From the NCBI RefSeq assembly GCF_027925445.1, contig NZ_AP027150.1:62001-126000 (forward strand): a stretch of DNA of 64,000 nucleotides, read 5' to 3'. The position numbers and the translations under genes were made by a program. The notes under the pieces were generated by a model. The model saw nothing but the letters and a program-made list of their open reading frames with translations, did no database searches and was not told the DNA's origin. The DNA is from Methylocystis bryophila. Lineage in GTDB: Bacteria; Pseudomonadota; Alphaproteobacteria; Rhizobiales; Beijerinckiaceae. The stretch's first letter is position 1, and each line of letters begins with the position of its first letter. Of this stretch, positions 51,646-61,124 are shown piece after piece.

Positions 51646-52700
51646 TCACTCCGCCGCGATCGCCTTCGACGGTTGATCCTTCGCCATGAAGGCCTCCTTG
51701 CGGCGCTGCACCGCCCAGGCGATCCGGGCCATCTTATTGGCCAGCGTCACGACGGCGACGTTCCTGTGGACCCTGACGAGCAAGTCCTTCAGCCAGCTCC
51801 CAAGCGGGGTTTTGTATTCCGCGACATGCGGCGTCGCCGCGCGCGCTTCGTGGATCAGCATCCTGCGTAAATATCTGTTCCCGCGTTTGCTGATCCCGAG
51901 AAGCTTGGGCTTGCCGCCGGTCGTCGCTGGCGCGGAACAGGCCCAGCCAAGCGGAAAGACCGCGTCCATGTTCGAAAGCTTCTCCTGCGCCGATCGCCGC
52001 GATCAGAGCCGAAGCGATTAGCGGACCGATGCCTGGGATGCTCGCAAGAAGGCGCGCATCCGACGTATCCCGTAAGAAGGCGAAGAACTCGGCGTCGAAG
52101 GCTCTGATGCGCCGATCGAGCTCCATCCATTGCGCGCGCATGTCGGCGGACAAAGTCCGCATTCTTTCGCTTAGGCCGCGATGATCCGAGGCTTCCAATA
52201 AGCCCGCGACGAACTTCTCGAGATTGCGCCTTTGCTTCGCGACGACGATGCCGCGTTCAAGCAGAATCGCCCGCAGCTGATTGATCAAAGCCGTGCGTTC
52301 GCCGATCAGCCGGTCGTGCGAGTGATGCAGCGTCTACATGTCGAGTTGAGCCTGCTCCTTCAGTTCGACGAAGCGCATGGTCGGGCGCGTCGCGGCTTCG
52401 GCGATCCCTTCGGCGTCGCGGTCGTCGTTTTTCTGAGCCTTGACGTAAGGACGCACATATTCCGGCGACATCAGGCGCACCTCGTGCCCGTGCGCGGCGA
52501 AGATCCGGCCGAGATGATGCGCGCCGCAACAAGCCTCCATCGCGACGATGAATGCAGGGTGGCAGCTGCTCCTCCAGCGCGATCAAAGTCTCCCGCTTGA
52601 CGCGTCGCCGCAGCACGACTCCTCCGAAAGCGTCGAGCCCGACGAGGCTGCAGACGTTCTTGCCGATGTCGATTCCGAGCACAGAGATTGCCGTTCGCAT
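51646..52700 (-). pseudogene. IS110-family transposase, decayed
   Basis: Read on the minus strand from an ATG at 52700 (GGAGGGATGGATC just before it), the sequence is a full-length IS110 transposase in pieces. First comes the DEDD N-terminus ISVLGIDIGKNVCSLVGLD. After a frameshift near 52545 follows MEACCGAHHLGRIFAAHG with KNDDRDAEGIAEAA. A TAG at about 52336 interrupts QLDM. Further on, LLASIPGIGPLIASALIA leads to a second frameshift near 51950 before GISKRGNRYLRRMLIHEARA (transposase_20). Two frameshifts and one nonsense codon make it non-functional. No terminal repeats are expected in this family. Confidence 0.88.
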
Positions 52701-52924
52701 GATCCATCCCTCCAATTCGAGCTCCCGGCGAGAGCTCCCGCTAGGGAAGGCCCCATAAGTCAGTCGGAGAAACCATTGGCGAAAGACGCGTTTCTCTTCG
52801 GTGGGATGACGCTTGTTGCCATGCCGCTGATATCGGAGCAGAATTGTTCCCATCTGGGCTTGCGGCATTAACGAGATCTGGGCTTCGCTGGCGCCGCTCG
52901 ATGTCTTGCGGTTGGGAGAGGCAA

Positions 52925-54106
52925 ATGAGGAGGCTGCGATCAACAACTATGGCGCTGGCCGTGGCCGCATGGGCCTGCGGCGCCGCGGAGCCTTGCGCCG
53001 CCGAACCCTTGGGCCTGCCTCCCGTCCCTATTCCCGCAGACAATCCGCAATCTCCCGAGAAGATCGCGCTCGGAAGCAAGCTTTTCCACGACAAACATTT
53101 TTCTGCGGACGGAACGATTTCCTGCAGCACCTGTCACGACGACGCGAAGGCTTTCACAGACAGTCCGCTAAAGACCTCGCGCGGCATCCGCGGCCAATTC
53201 GGCCAGCGCAACGCGCCAACGGTGGTCAACGCGGCGTATTACCAGACCCTGTTTTGGGACGGGCGCACATACTCGCTCGAGGATCAGTCGCGCATTCCGC
53301 CATTCAATCCGATCGAGATGGGCCTCACGTCTTACGATCCGTTCCTCGACTATCTGCGCGCGGATAACGCATACGCCGCGGCCTTCAAGAAGGTGTTCGA
53401 CGTCCACGGCGAGGAGATCACGATCGAGCACGTGAAAAAAGCGATCGCGAGCTTCGAGCGCACGCTCATCTCCGGCGACTCGCCATTTGACCGCTGGCGT
53501 TTTGCGCACGAGACCGATGCGATCAGCAAGGCCGCCCAGCGCGGCTTCGAGGTGTTCGTCGGCCAGGGCCGCTGCGTGTCCTGCCATGTGATCGAGCAAG
53601 ATAACGCGATTTTTACGGATAATCGTTTCCACAACACTGGCGTTGGCATCAACAAGATTCAGGCGGAAGTCCCTCGCTTCGTGGATGAGTTCCAACGACC
53701 GAGGGCGACAGTCCATAAGGCCGTTCTGCACGACCCTATGGTCTTGGAACTCGGACGCATCGCAATCAGGGGCGCGCACTTCGACGATATCGGCGCCTTC
53801 AAGACCCCGACGCTGCGAAACATCGCCGTGACGGCCCCTTACATGCATGATGGCTCGCTCAAGACACTCAAAGACGTAGTGAAACACTACAACGACGGCG
53901 GCAGAAGCCCGAGTGATCCTTCGGTCAATCCCTATCTTTCCAGCGGCATTCGTCCGCTTTACCTCAGCGACCAGCAACAGGACGATCTCGTCGCATTCCT
54001 CGAGACGCTGACCAGCCCTGCCTATGCTGGAGTCAAGACAGAGATCGCCGAACAAGCGAGCCGACCGACTGATGAAAGACCGCCTGCGCGCGGCGCGGCA
54101 TATTGA
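52925..54106 (+). CDS. Dihaem cytochrome c peroxidase (MauG/CcpA family), periplasmic
   Basis: This 393-residue protein has an N-terminal signal peptide (basic start, hydrophobic AALAV core, cleavage near CAAEP). It has two haem c sites: CSTCH at 67-71 in the first domain and CVSCH at 217-221 in the second. FWDGRTYSLEDQ, NPIEMG and APYMHDGSLKTL are the conserved blocks of the bacterial dihaem cytochrome c peroxidase family, which reduces H2O2 or, in MauG members, oxidises partner proteins. The ATG at 52925 follows GGGAGAGG. An in-frame start at 52844 would place extra residues before the signal peptide. It has no evident link to the NRPS and may be resident flanking DNA. Confidence 0.9.
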   Translation: MRRLRSTTMALAVAAWACGAAEPCAAEPLGLPPVPIPADNPQSPEKIALGSKLFHDKHFSADGTISCSTCHDDAKAFTDSPLKTSRGIRGQFGQRNAPTVVNAAYYQTLFWDGRTYSLEDQSRIPPFNPIEMGLTSYDPFLDYLRADNAYAAAFKKVFDVHGEEITIEHVKKAIASFERTLISGDSPFDRWRFAHETDAISKAAQRGFEVFVGQGRCVSCHVIEQDNAIFTDNRFHNTGVGINKIQAEVPRFVDEFQRPRATVHKAVLHDPMVLELGRIAIRGAHFDDIGAFKTPTLRNIAVTAPYMHDGSLKTLKDVVKHYNDGGRSPSDPSVNPYLSSGIRPLYLSDQQQDDLVAFLETLTSPAYAGVKTEIAEQASRPTDERPPARGAAY

Positions 54107-54511
54107 TCCACGAGGATGGTCAGGGGCGCGGCAAACGCGGATCAGATAAAACGAAAGCGTCATGGCGGCGATTGCGCGGAGTCGCGAGGTGATGCGTGAG
54201 TGGCGGCGAACACCGTGGGATCAGAGCGTTTCGCGTATCCTTTGGGCGATTCGAGCAGATTAAATGTGTCAGCCACGAGTTCCGAAGCGAAGAACGCCGT
54301 GGAAGGAGATGCGACTCGCGCCCGCTCGCCGCCGTTTTCAAACTCGGCGAAAACCCAGCATTTTCCTTACCTTCGGCGCGCAGAGCAATCGACCAGCGAT
54401 CTTTCGTTCGACCGCGGTGTACAACTTTGACCGCGGTGTACAACTTTGCAGCCCTCGTTGACGCCGCCCGAAAACCGTGCTCAATTGAGCGGACCATGGG
54501 AGAAAAATCTC
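54107..54511. other. Intergenic region with a short tandem repeat
   Basis: No gene is recognised. The region contains two exact 19-bp tandem copies (see 54410-54447). No terminator with a T tract is seen after the peroxidase gene. Confidence 0.4.
54410..54447. repeat. Two direct copies of a 19-bp sequence
   Basis: gaccgcggtgtacaacttt occurs twice without a gap. Each copy holds gtgtac, an even-spaced arrangement (19 bp, about two helical turns) that a dimeric regulator could use. This is only a possibility. Confidence 0.8.
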
Positions 54512-54916
54512 ATGTCTTGGGCGGCGGGCGATCGTATCATTGGAGTGCATGTTTCGATCGCCTTTGTGGCGAGGGTCGTCTGCGCCTTTTATCTGGCCGT
54601 GTCTATTATCACTGCAAATGCGGCGCCGCGAACAAGCCCCTATCAGTCCTTGACATGCGTGCAATCGGCGAAGGGCGAGAGCGTCTCCCCGACGCAGTAT
54701 TCGCGGTCTTCCTCAAACCATCTTTGTAACGACTCCTTCTGCCCTTTATGTCAGGGGAGGAGCATCGATTTTGTCTTTGATCGATGCCCCGGCTTGACGT
54801 TTCACTCGTCAGATAGCGGCTCGCTTCTAACTTCTAAGTTTCATAGGGATGTGTTGCTTAAGACGCCAGAATTGTCGCCCTGCGCGCCGCGCGGCCCCCC
54901 TGTCTCCCACACCTGA
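54512..54916 (+). CDS. Small hypothetical secreted or membrane protein
   Basis: A 134-codon frame starts with ATG after GGGAGA. The N-terminus has a hydrophobic stretch (VSIAFVARVVCAFYLAVSII) ending in ANAA, which could be a signal peptide. The rest has several cysteines, including CNDSFCPLCQ, and a histidine. I do not recognise a family. The composition of the C-terminal half is less typical, so it may be a chance frame. Confidence 0.35.
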   Translation: MSWAAGDRIIGVHVSIAFVARVVCAFYLAVSIITANAAPRTSPYQSLTCVQSAKGESVSPTQYSRSSSNHLCNDSFCPLCQGRSIDFVFDRCPGLTFHSSDSGSLLTSKFHRDVLLKTPELSPCAPRGPPVSHT

Positions 54917-55167
54917 GCGCATCTTCAACGCGTAACGCCGTTCCATGTCGACTATCCCCGCGCAACGCTGTCGGGGGGAGAGTTCATTACGGCTGCAAAA
55001 TGCCCTTCTGCCTGACGGGACGAGTCGGCGCAGACTGAAGTGTGCTGTTCGAGCACAAGGAGGGAACTCACACACCGACAATGTTTTGATTCTGTGATGA
55101 GACATCGATCCTGATCGTCGAGTCGCTCATGAACACGACGATCGATCTAAAATGGAGGGAAAACGTG

Positions 55168-56643
55168 ATGAATACCAACAAAGAAAGCCACAGGAAGAAG
55201 CCATCTTCATGGGGACGAGGACTTGCGGCGGGCGGCGCTGTCCTGGTTTCGTCTATCGGCAGCGCCGCGCTGGCCAATCCAACCTTGACCACGCTGCACG
55301 CCTTCTGCTCTTCTACTAACTCGCCGCCGGGCACGGTGCCCGGCTGCGCCGACGGCTCCTATCCCGATGGCAAGCTGCACCACGACCGGTTCGGCAATAT
55401 CTACGGCACAGCAACTCTTGGCGGATTGGCCAGCGGCGTGAACGCCAGTTCCGGAAACGGCCTGGTCTTCAAGATCTCGCCGCAAGGGACCTATTCGGTG
55501 GTCTACTCGTTCCAGGGCGGAACTGACGGGTCCGTGCCCCTCGGAGGCGTGGTCGGCGATCCCGCGGGCAATCTCTACGGTGTTGCAGGAGAGGGCGGAA
55601 CCAACGGCGGAGAGCTGGGAACGCAAGGCAACGGCGTAGTGTACAAGATTTCGTCGAACGGGACCCAGTCGGTTCTCTATTCTTTCTGCCAAAATCAGAA
55701 TCTCCCGTTCCCCGGCTACCCGAACTGCTCCGATGGGTCCTACCCCTACGCCAAGTTGCATATCGACCAAAACGGCAACCTTTATGGCACGACGATCTTT
55801 GGCGGACTTGAGACGGGCGTCGGGGGGCCTCCTCCGGACAGCACCTCGGCCCAAACTGGATTTGGAAACGGCGTGGTGTTCGAGCTTTCGCCGACTGGGA
55901 GGGGGAATTACAGTTACCGGCTCTTGTATCAATTTACGGGCATCACGAACGTCGACGGGGCCAATCCCTGGGCAGGTTTGATTGCCGATGCGGCTGGGAA
56001 TCTCTACGGCACGACCTATGGCGGCGGTGCGCCGGGCATAAGCAACGTCGGCAACGGCGTGGTGTATCAGCTCTCCCCTGGGCCATGGGGCCACTATAAC
56101 TACAAGGTGCTGTATCAATTCACAGGCTATGCGGATGGGTCCTCTCCTGTCGCCCCGCTGCGCTTCGACGCCTACGGCAATTTGTACGGCGCGACAACCG
56201 GAGGCGGCGACGCCTACGGCTTGACCGGCAACGGCGTGGTGTACAAGCTTTCGCCGCAAGGTCGGGAAAGCGTTCTGCATACTTTTACCAACGGCAGCGA
56301 CGGGGGCTCGCCCTCGGCGGGATTGCTTGAGGACTGCAATGGCGATCTCTATGGCGCCACAAACTCGGGCGGCAACGTCAGCGGCATCTGCGCCACCGCA
56401 AATGCTGCCGGCGGCTGCGGCGTGGTGTACAAAATTTCCCGAAGCGGAGCCTATTCCGTGCTGTACACCTTCACGGGCGGGAATGACGGCGGCTCTCCCA
56501 ACGCCCAGCTGATTGCCGATAGTTCGGGCAATCTCTACGGTGTCGCGGGTCTCGGCGGCAATCCCGGCGGGCCGGAAGGCAGCGCAGGAAACGGCACAGT
56601 GTATAAGCTCAGCGGAACTGGGTTCAACGCTTCGTGCTACTGA
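55168..56643 (+). CDS. GloVer-repeat (choice-of-anchor tandem repeat) extracellular protein
   Basis: This secreted protein of 491 residues has a twin-basic N-terminus and a hydrophobic signal (LAAGGAVLVSSIGSAALA). It then has about seven to eight repeats of some 40-70 residues with the pattern D..GNLYGTT..GG, GNGVVYKLSP and VLYSFTGG.DGS.P.A. This is the TIGR03803 'GloVer' repeat, presumably a beta-propeller-like fold. The ATG at 55168 follows GGAGGG at 55154-55159. An ATG at 55129 gives 13 extra residues without a better signal. Function in the family is not established. No link to the peptide pathway is visible. Confidence 0.85.
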   Translation: MNTNKESHRKKPSSWGRGLAAGGAVLVSSIGSAALANPTLTTLHAFCSSTNSPPGTVPGCADGSYPDGKLHHDRFGNIYGTATLGGLASGVNASSGNGLVFKISPQGTYSVVYSFQGGTDGSVPLGGVVGDPAGNLYGVAGEGGTNGGELGTQGNGVVYKISSNGTQSVLYSFCQNQNLPFPGYPNCSDGSYPYAKLHIDQNGNLYGTTIFGGLETGVGGPPPDSTSAQTGFGNGVVFELSPTGRGNYSYRLLYQFTGITNVDGANPWAGLIADAAGNLYGTTYGGGAPGISNVGNGVVYQLSPGPWGHYNYKVLYQFTGYADGSSPVAPLRFDAYGNLYGATTGGGDAYGLTGNGVVYKLSPQGRESVLHTFTNGSDGGSPSAGLLEDCNGDLYGATNSGGNVSGICATANAAGGCGVVYKISRSGAYSVLYTFTGGNDGGSPNAQLIADSSGNLYGVAGLGGNPGGPEGSAGNGTVYKLSGTGFNASCY

Positions 56644-56981
56644 GCTGGGATCGTGCGACGCCGAGCGGACGGGGATCAACGAGTTCAATCCCCGGGGCGC
56701 GCTCATTCATTTGACGCCCCCCGAGTTTGAGTTCTGAGCGATCCGCCTCCGGTTTTGAGCATTTGACCAGGACATGCTGAAGGCGGCCCAAGCCGCCTTC
56801 AGCTCTGCGTTGTGGCGAATGTCCGTGTTGCGAAAGCGCGGCTGTCCCGACCGCGGCGTAGCCGCGGCGAGTGGCCCGCATCCGGGATGTCCAAAAATTC
56901 TTCCTTCGGGCCCCAATAACTGCCTTCCTTCGAGGTTCATCCAAGAAAGGGCAATTCAAACGGCCTAGAAATGAGGACCAC
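56644..56981. other. Intergenic region before the exporter gene
   Basis: No gene is recognised apart from the perfect hairpin at 56776-56803. The promoter of the exporter/acylase pair should be here, but I see no convincing consensus. Confidence 0.4.
56776..56803. terminator. Perfect 12-bp stem-loop, possible terminator
   Basis: GCTGAAGGCGGC, loop CCAA, then the exact complement GCCGCCTTCAGC. It lies 130 bp after the GloVer gene. No T tract follows on either strand, so factor-independent termination is uncertain. Confidence 0.45.
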
Positions 56982-58661
56982 GTGACCACGTCAGCGCGAC
57001 AACTATGGGGCATGCTCCACGCTTCGAAGGCGACCGTTGCATTATCCGTGCTGGCCGGGCTAATCGCTGGCGGGAGCACCGCTGGCGTGATGACATACAT
57101 CAATCGGGCGCTTGAGAATGGGCCAGGAAACATCGCAGCGCTGGCCTCAATATTCTTCGGCCTGTGTTTTATTTCTATTCTGTCTGGCGCGTTGTCTGTA
57201 ACTTTGCTGTCGCGCATCACGCAAGACAACCTTTACGAGCTTCGCTTGTGGCTGTGCCGACGCATCCTGGCCACACCGTTCCAGCAGATACAGCGATGCG
57301 GCCTCCATCGCATCACGGCGGCCTTGACCGAGGATATTGGCAGCGTGGCCACAGCCCAGCAGGTGCTTCCCGATCTGTTCATCCAAGGTTCTAAGCTTAT
57401 CGGCGCACTTGTCTATTTGGGCGTTCTTTCGCCAAAATTATTGATGCTCGTTCTTGTTTTCATACTGGGCGGATTATTTTGCTGGCGGCTGCCGACGAAG
57501 TGGGCGTGGCGTTCGTTAGAGCTGGTGAGAGAAGCGCAAGACGTCTTATTCGGCCACTTCCGGGCAGTCACTGAAGGCTACAAGGAATTGAAATTGGATG
57601 CGCGCCGCAGGCATGCATTTCTTAGTCACGATTTAAGTAATACTGCGGACATTCTGAGAAAGCGACATAATAATGCCAATTTGATGCTTGTTATTGCCGA
57701 ACGCTGGAGTCATGCTCTCTATTTCATACTGATCGGTGCGGGCCTTTTTCTTGTGTCGCGCACTGAAGATATGCCCCGTGAGGCGCTAACCGGCTTTACG
57801 CTTGTCGTCCTTTTTATCGGCGAGCCTCTGTCAGCTGTTGTCCAGGTGGCTCCAATCATCGGAAAGGGAGTCGTGGCTTTGAAAAACCTCGAGGCCTTGG
57901 GCCTCACGGCAGTGGACACCGAAAGCGATTCCGCGGCCAAGCCCTTAAATGGCGCTGCGCAGCCGTCAAGCCTTGAGTTGTTGGGTATTAGCTATAAGTA
58001 CAAAGGTGACGACGAAGATAGTAGTTACCGACTTGGCCCTCTGAGTTTACATATTGCGCCCGGCGAACTCGTTTTCATCACAGGGGGCAACGGGAGCGGC
58101 AAGACGACCCTGGCGCTCCTAATTCTCGGCCTTTATGTGCCGGATGAAGGCAGCCTTAAGTTTGGCGGCGAGTTGATCACCGATGAGAACAGAGAGGCAT
58201 ACCGCCAGAACTTTTCTGCGGTCTTCGCCGATTCTTATGTATTCGACTCTCTTTTAGGCTATACGAGCGACGATGTGATCGCACGCGCCAACGAATTGCT
58301 GGTTTTGCTGCAGCTCGACACAAAGCTGCAAATCGCCGATGGGCGCTTTTCGACTGTGGACCTGTCGAGAGGACAGCGCAAGCGATTGGCGCTGCTCACG
58401 GCGTATCTCGCAGACCGACCATATTACGTGTTCGACGAATGGGCCGCCGAACAGGATCCAGAGTTTCGGGATGTTTTCTATCTGGAGATGCTGCCTGAGC
58501 TTAAAGCGCGCGGAAAGACGGTAATCGTCATTACACATGACGATCGTTACTTCTATCTTTCCGATCGGCTTCTGCGCCTGACGATGGGACAACTTGATGG
58601 GTATCGTTTTGACCCGGATATGACTGGACAAATACCGGCGATCGAGTCGAGCCATGTTTAG
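56982..58661 (+). CDS. PvdE/SyrD-type peptide ABC exporter (fused permease-ATPase)
   Basis: This 559-residue half-transporter of the cyclic-peptide exporter family combines about six membrane helices (roughly residues 15-310) with a C-terminal ATPase. It carries Walker A GGNGSGKTT (K374), signature DLSRGQRKRL, and Walker B YYVFDEWAAEQDP with the extended DEWAAEQDP block characteristic of PvdE and SyrD. PvdE moves acylated ferribactin into the periplasm and SyrD exports syringomycin-type lipopeptides. The GTG at 56982 preceded by GAGGA gives the usual length. An ATG at 56871 would add a basic extension. The stop overlaps the acylase start by 8 bp, so export and acylase maturation are coupled. 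The likely cargo is the NRPS product. Confidence 0.93.
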   Translation: MTTSARQLWGMLHASKATVALSVLAGLIAGGSTAGVMTYINRALENGPGNIAALASIFFGLCFISILSGALSVTLLSRITQDNLYELRLWLCRRILATPFQQIQRCGLHRITAALTEDIGSVATAQQVLPDLFIQGSKLIGALVYLGVLSPKLLMLVLVFILGGLFCWRLPTKWAWRSLELVREAQDVLFGHFRAVTEGYKELKLDARRRHAFLSHDLSNTADILRKRHNNANLMLVIAERWSHALYFILIGAGLFLVSRTEDMPREALTGFTLVVLFIGEPLSAVVQVAPIIGKGVVALKNLEALGLTAVDTESDSAAKPLNGAAQPSSLELLGISYKYKGDDEDSSYRLGPLSLHIAPGELVFITGGNGSGKTTLALLILGLYVPDEGSLKFGGELITDENREAYRQNFSAVFADSYVFDSLLGYTSDDVIARANELLVLLQLDTKLQIADGRFSTVDLSRGQRKRLALLTAYLADRPYYVFDEWAAEQDPEFRDVFYLEMLPELKARGKTVIVITHDDRYFYLSDRLLRLTMGQLDGYRFDPDMTGQIPAIESSHV

Positions 58662-61035
58662 AATGTTCCGTTGGATTGGGCTCGGCCTCACCATCCTTTT
58701 GGCCTTAGTCGCAGTTTCAATTTTTGGCGTTATCCAGCTATCTGCGGCCTCCGAGGACGGAGACCATGTCCTACCTGGTCTCGTGGCGCGGGTCGAGATT
58801 CAATTTGATTCGAACGGCGTTCCGAGTGTCCAGGCCCAGAGCCGCACTGACGCCTATGAGGCCCTCGGCTATCTGAGCGCCCGGGATCGACTCTTTCAGA
58901 TGGATTTGTTCCGACGGCAGACCGCGGGACGCCTCGCAGAAATCTTTGGCGAGGGGGTCGCGGAGGCGGACATCTGGTATCGTGTCATGGGTTTCGAGCG
59001 GCTCGCCGACGTAATCCTTGAACGGTTGCCCGCCGAGCAACGCGCCGTGCTTGCCTCATATAGCGCCGGTGTCAATGAAGCGATGAACGACATGCGGGTC
59101 TTGCCCGTCGAGTTCACTTTTTTGGGTTATCGGCCCTCGCCCTGGCGGCCGCAAGACAGCATTCTCGTGCTTCTTGGCGTGTCGGCGCAGCACTCCAATG
59201 GAGAGGGCGAGGAACGGATGGCGACGGTCATGCGGCGCGCGTTGCCGCCAAAGGTCGTAGAGTTCCTCACTCCCGAAAGCAACTGCTACAATGAAATTCT
59301 TGCGCCGCGTGATCCAGCGCGTTGCGCGGGGAATGCCGCGCCCATTGAAGAATTGGAGAGGTTGTTCCTCAGCGCCGGCTCGAAGCGTTTCACTGGCCTC
59401 GTCACAACCGCGAAAGCGCCGCACGGCTCGAACGCCTGGGTCATTGGGCGTCAGAGAACCCGCGATGGCCGAGCCATAATAGCGAACGATATGCACCTCG
59501 CTTTGACCGTGCCAAATGTATGGTATCGAGCCGAGCTCCGTTATCCGGATGTGAAACTTTGCGGTCTCACGATCCCAGGCTTGCCGTTTGTCGTCAGTGG
59601 CAGCAACGGGCATGTGGCTTGGGGTTTCACTAGCATAAATGGCGACTTCACCGATCTTGTGCGCATCGAACATGACGATAGGGACGCGACGAATTACCGG
59701 ACGGCCGAGGGGAGCCGCTCTTTCACCACGCGAACAGAAGCAATCTCCGTACGTGGCGCTCAGGACAAGACGATTCAGGTCCGGGAAACGATCTGGGGAC
59801 CGGTGCTGCGCGAGAAGCTCCTTGGCGAGGAGGTCGCTATACATTGGACAGCTCTAGATCCTAGCGCGACCAATTTCGACCTAATAGATGTTGACCAAGT
59901 CACGACGGTGTCGTCGGCCTTGGCTCTTTTCCACCACGCGGGCGGCCCGCCGCTCAATGTGCTCATGGCGGATCGCGCAGGCGATATCGGGTGGACCCTC
60001 ATGGGCAAGCTGCCGAAGCGAGTCGGCATGGACGGCCTCTTTAGCGAGAGCTGGGCGGACGGCAAACACTTCTGGCGGGGCTATCTCTTGCCGGACGATA
60101 TACCTAGCCAAGTCAATCCGCGTTCTGGATTTCTCGTCAACACCAATCAAAGGATGCTTGGCCGCGCCGATTTTGAACCCGCGATAGGCCACGATTTTCC
60201 CGGCGGGTTTAGGGCGTTTAGGGTCTCCGAACGACTACGCGACCGATCTGCGCTCGCCGAAAGCGACATGCTTGCCTTACAGCTCGACACGACGACGGAC
60301 TTCTATCGCTATTATCAGACTCTGGCCTTGCGGGCGCTGAACGGTCCGGGAAGCTCCGGAGATACTCTGGCCCCTGATCTCCGAGCCGACCTCGAAGCCT
60401 GGGACGGGCGCGCCGAAGTGGATTCCCTGGGGTTTCCATTGATCAACGAATTTCGCGAGGTTCTGATCGATGAGATTTTATCTCCAATTGTGGCGAGATG
60501 TCGTGAAGTAGATCCGGCTTTCGAATATTATTGGAGCGGTATCGACCATCCCGTGCGGGGCATTATTGAGTCTGGACGCCCGGAACTTTTGCCGGATCGG
60601 AAATCCTACCGAGACTGGCAAGGCTTCATCCGTGCCGCACTCGAGAAGAGTGCACGGCGCCTCGCTGTAAAATACAGGCTTGAATCTATCATCGGCTTAA
60701 CTTGGGGGAGGGTGAATACAGTAGATATGACCCATCCGCTTTCGAGTGCCTTGCCCCTGATCGGCCGCTTTCTCGACATGCCGCGCCAGTCTCTAGCCGG
60801 GTGCGTCGAATGCGTAAGATATACATACGGCAATACCGGTGCAAATGCACGAATGATCGTCGCGCCGGGCCACGAAAGCGACGGGCAGCTGGAAATGGCG
60901 GGCGGGCAATCTGGACAACCGCTGTCAACGCACTATGCCGATCAACAGGAAGACTGGGTTGCCGGTCTGCCGACGAAATTCCTCCCCGGCCAGCGAAAGC
61001 ACAGTATGATTTTGAACCCTACCCGCGCCGAGTGA
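58654..61035 (+). CDS. PvdQ-like penicillin-acylase family N-terminal nucleophile hydrolase
   Basis: This 793-residue precursor of the Ntn-hydrolase acylase family has an N-terminal hydrophobic signal or anchor (WIGLGLTILLALVAVSIFGV). The alpha-subunit has YLSARDRLFQMDLFRRQTAG. The self-cleavage site HG-SNAWVIG makes Ser259 the N-terminal nucleophile of the beta-subunit, and ANDMHLALTVPNVWYRAEL and FVVSGSNGHVAWGFT follow. PvdQ in this family removes the fatty acyl chain of the pyoverdine precursor in the periplasm. Others cleave acyl-homoserine lactones. Overlap with the exporter gene, and the FAAL at the start of NRPS1, point to deacylation of the exported lipopeptide. Quorum quenching is the main alternative. 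Confidence 0.92.
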   Translation: MFRMFRWIGLGLTILLALVAVSIFGVIQLSAASEDGDHVLPGLVARVEIQFDSNGVPSVQAQSRTDAYEALGYLSARDRLFQMDLFRRQTAGRLAEIFGEGVAEADIWYRVMGFERLADVILERLPAEQRAVLASYSAGVNEAMNDMRVLPVEFTFLGYRPSPWRPQDSILVLLGVSAQHSNGEGEERMATVMRRALPPKVVEFLTPESNCYNEILAPRDPARCAGNAAPIEELERLFLSAGSKRFTGLVTTAKAPHGSNAWVIGRQRTRDGRAIIANDMHLALTVPNVWYRAELRYPDVKLCGLTIPGLPFVVSGSNGHVAWGFTSINGDFTDLVRIEHDDRDATNYRTAEGSRSFTTRTEAISVRGAQDKTIQVRETIWGPVLREKLLGEEVAIHWTALDPSATNFDLIDVDQVTTVSSALALFHHAGGPPLNVLMADRAGDIGWTLMGKLPKRVGMDGLFSESWADGKHFWRGYLLPDDIPSQVNPRSGFLVNTNQRMLGRADFEPAIGHDFPGGFRAFRVSERLRDRSALAESDMLALQLDTTTDFYRYYQTLALRALNGPGSSGDTLAPDLRADLEAWDGRAEVDSLGFPLINEFREVLIDEILSPIVARCREVDPAFEYYWSGIDHPVRGIIESGRPELLPDRKSYRDWQGFIRAALEKSARRLAVKYRLESIIGLTWGRVNTVDMTHPLSSALPLIGRFLDMPRQSLAGCVECVRYTYGNTGANARMIVAPGHESDGQLEMAGGQSGQPLSTHYADQQEDWVAGLPTKFLPGQRKHSMILNPTRAE

Positions 61036-61124
61036 GCGCGGACCCCTTCTTCCGACGCAAGCAGCATGATCCGCTTGAAAAAGCCTGGCGCGCAAAATGC
61101 GTGACGAGCATAGAGGTTCCCACG

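Noticed and set aside
60702..61124. Long 5' extension of the STN-like protein frame
   Set aside because: It overlaps the end of the acylase gene in another frame. The ATG at 61125 starts directly at a signal peptide.
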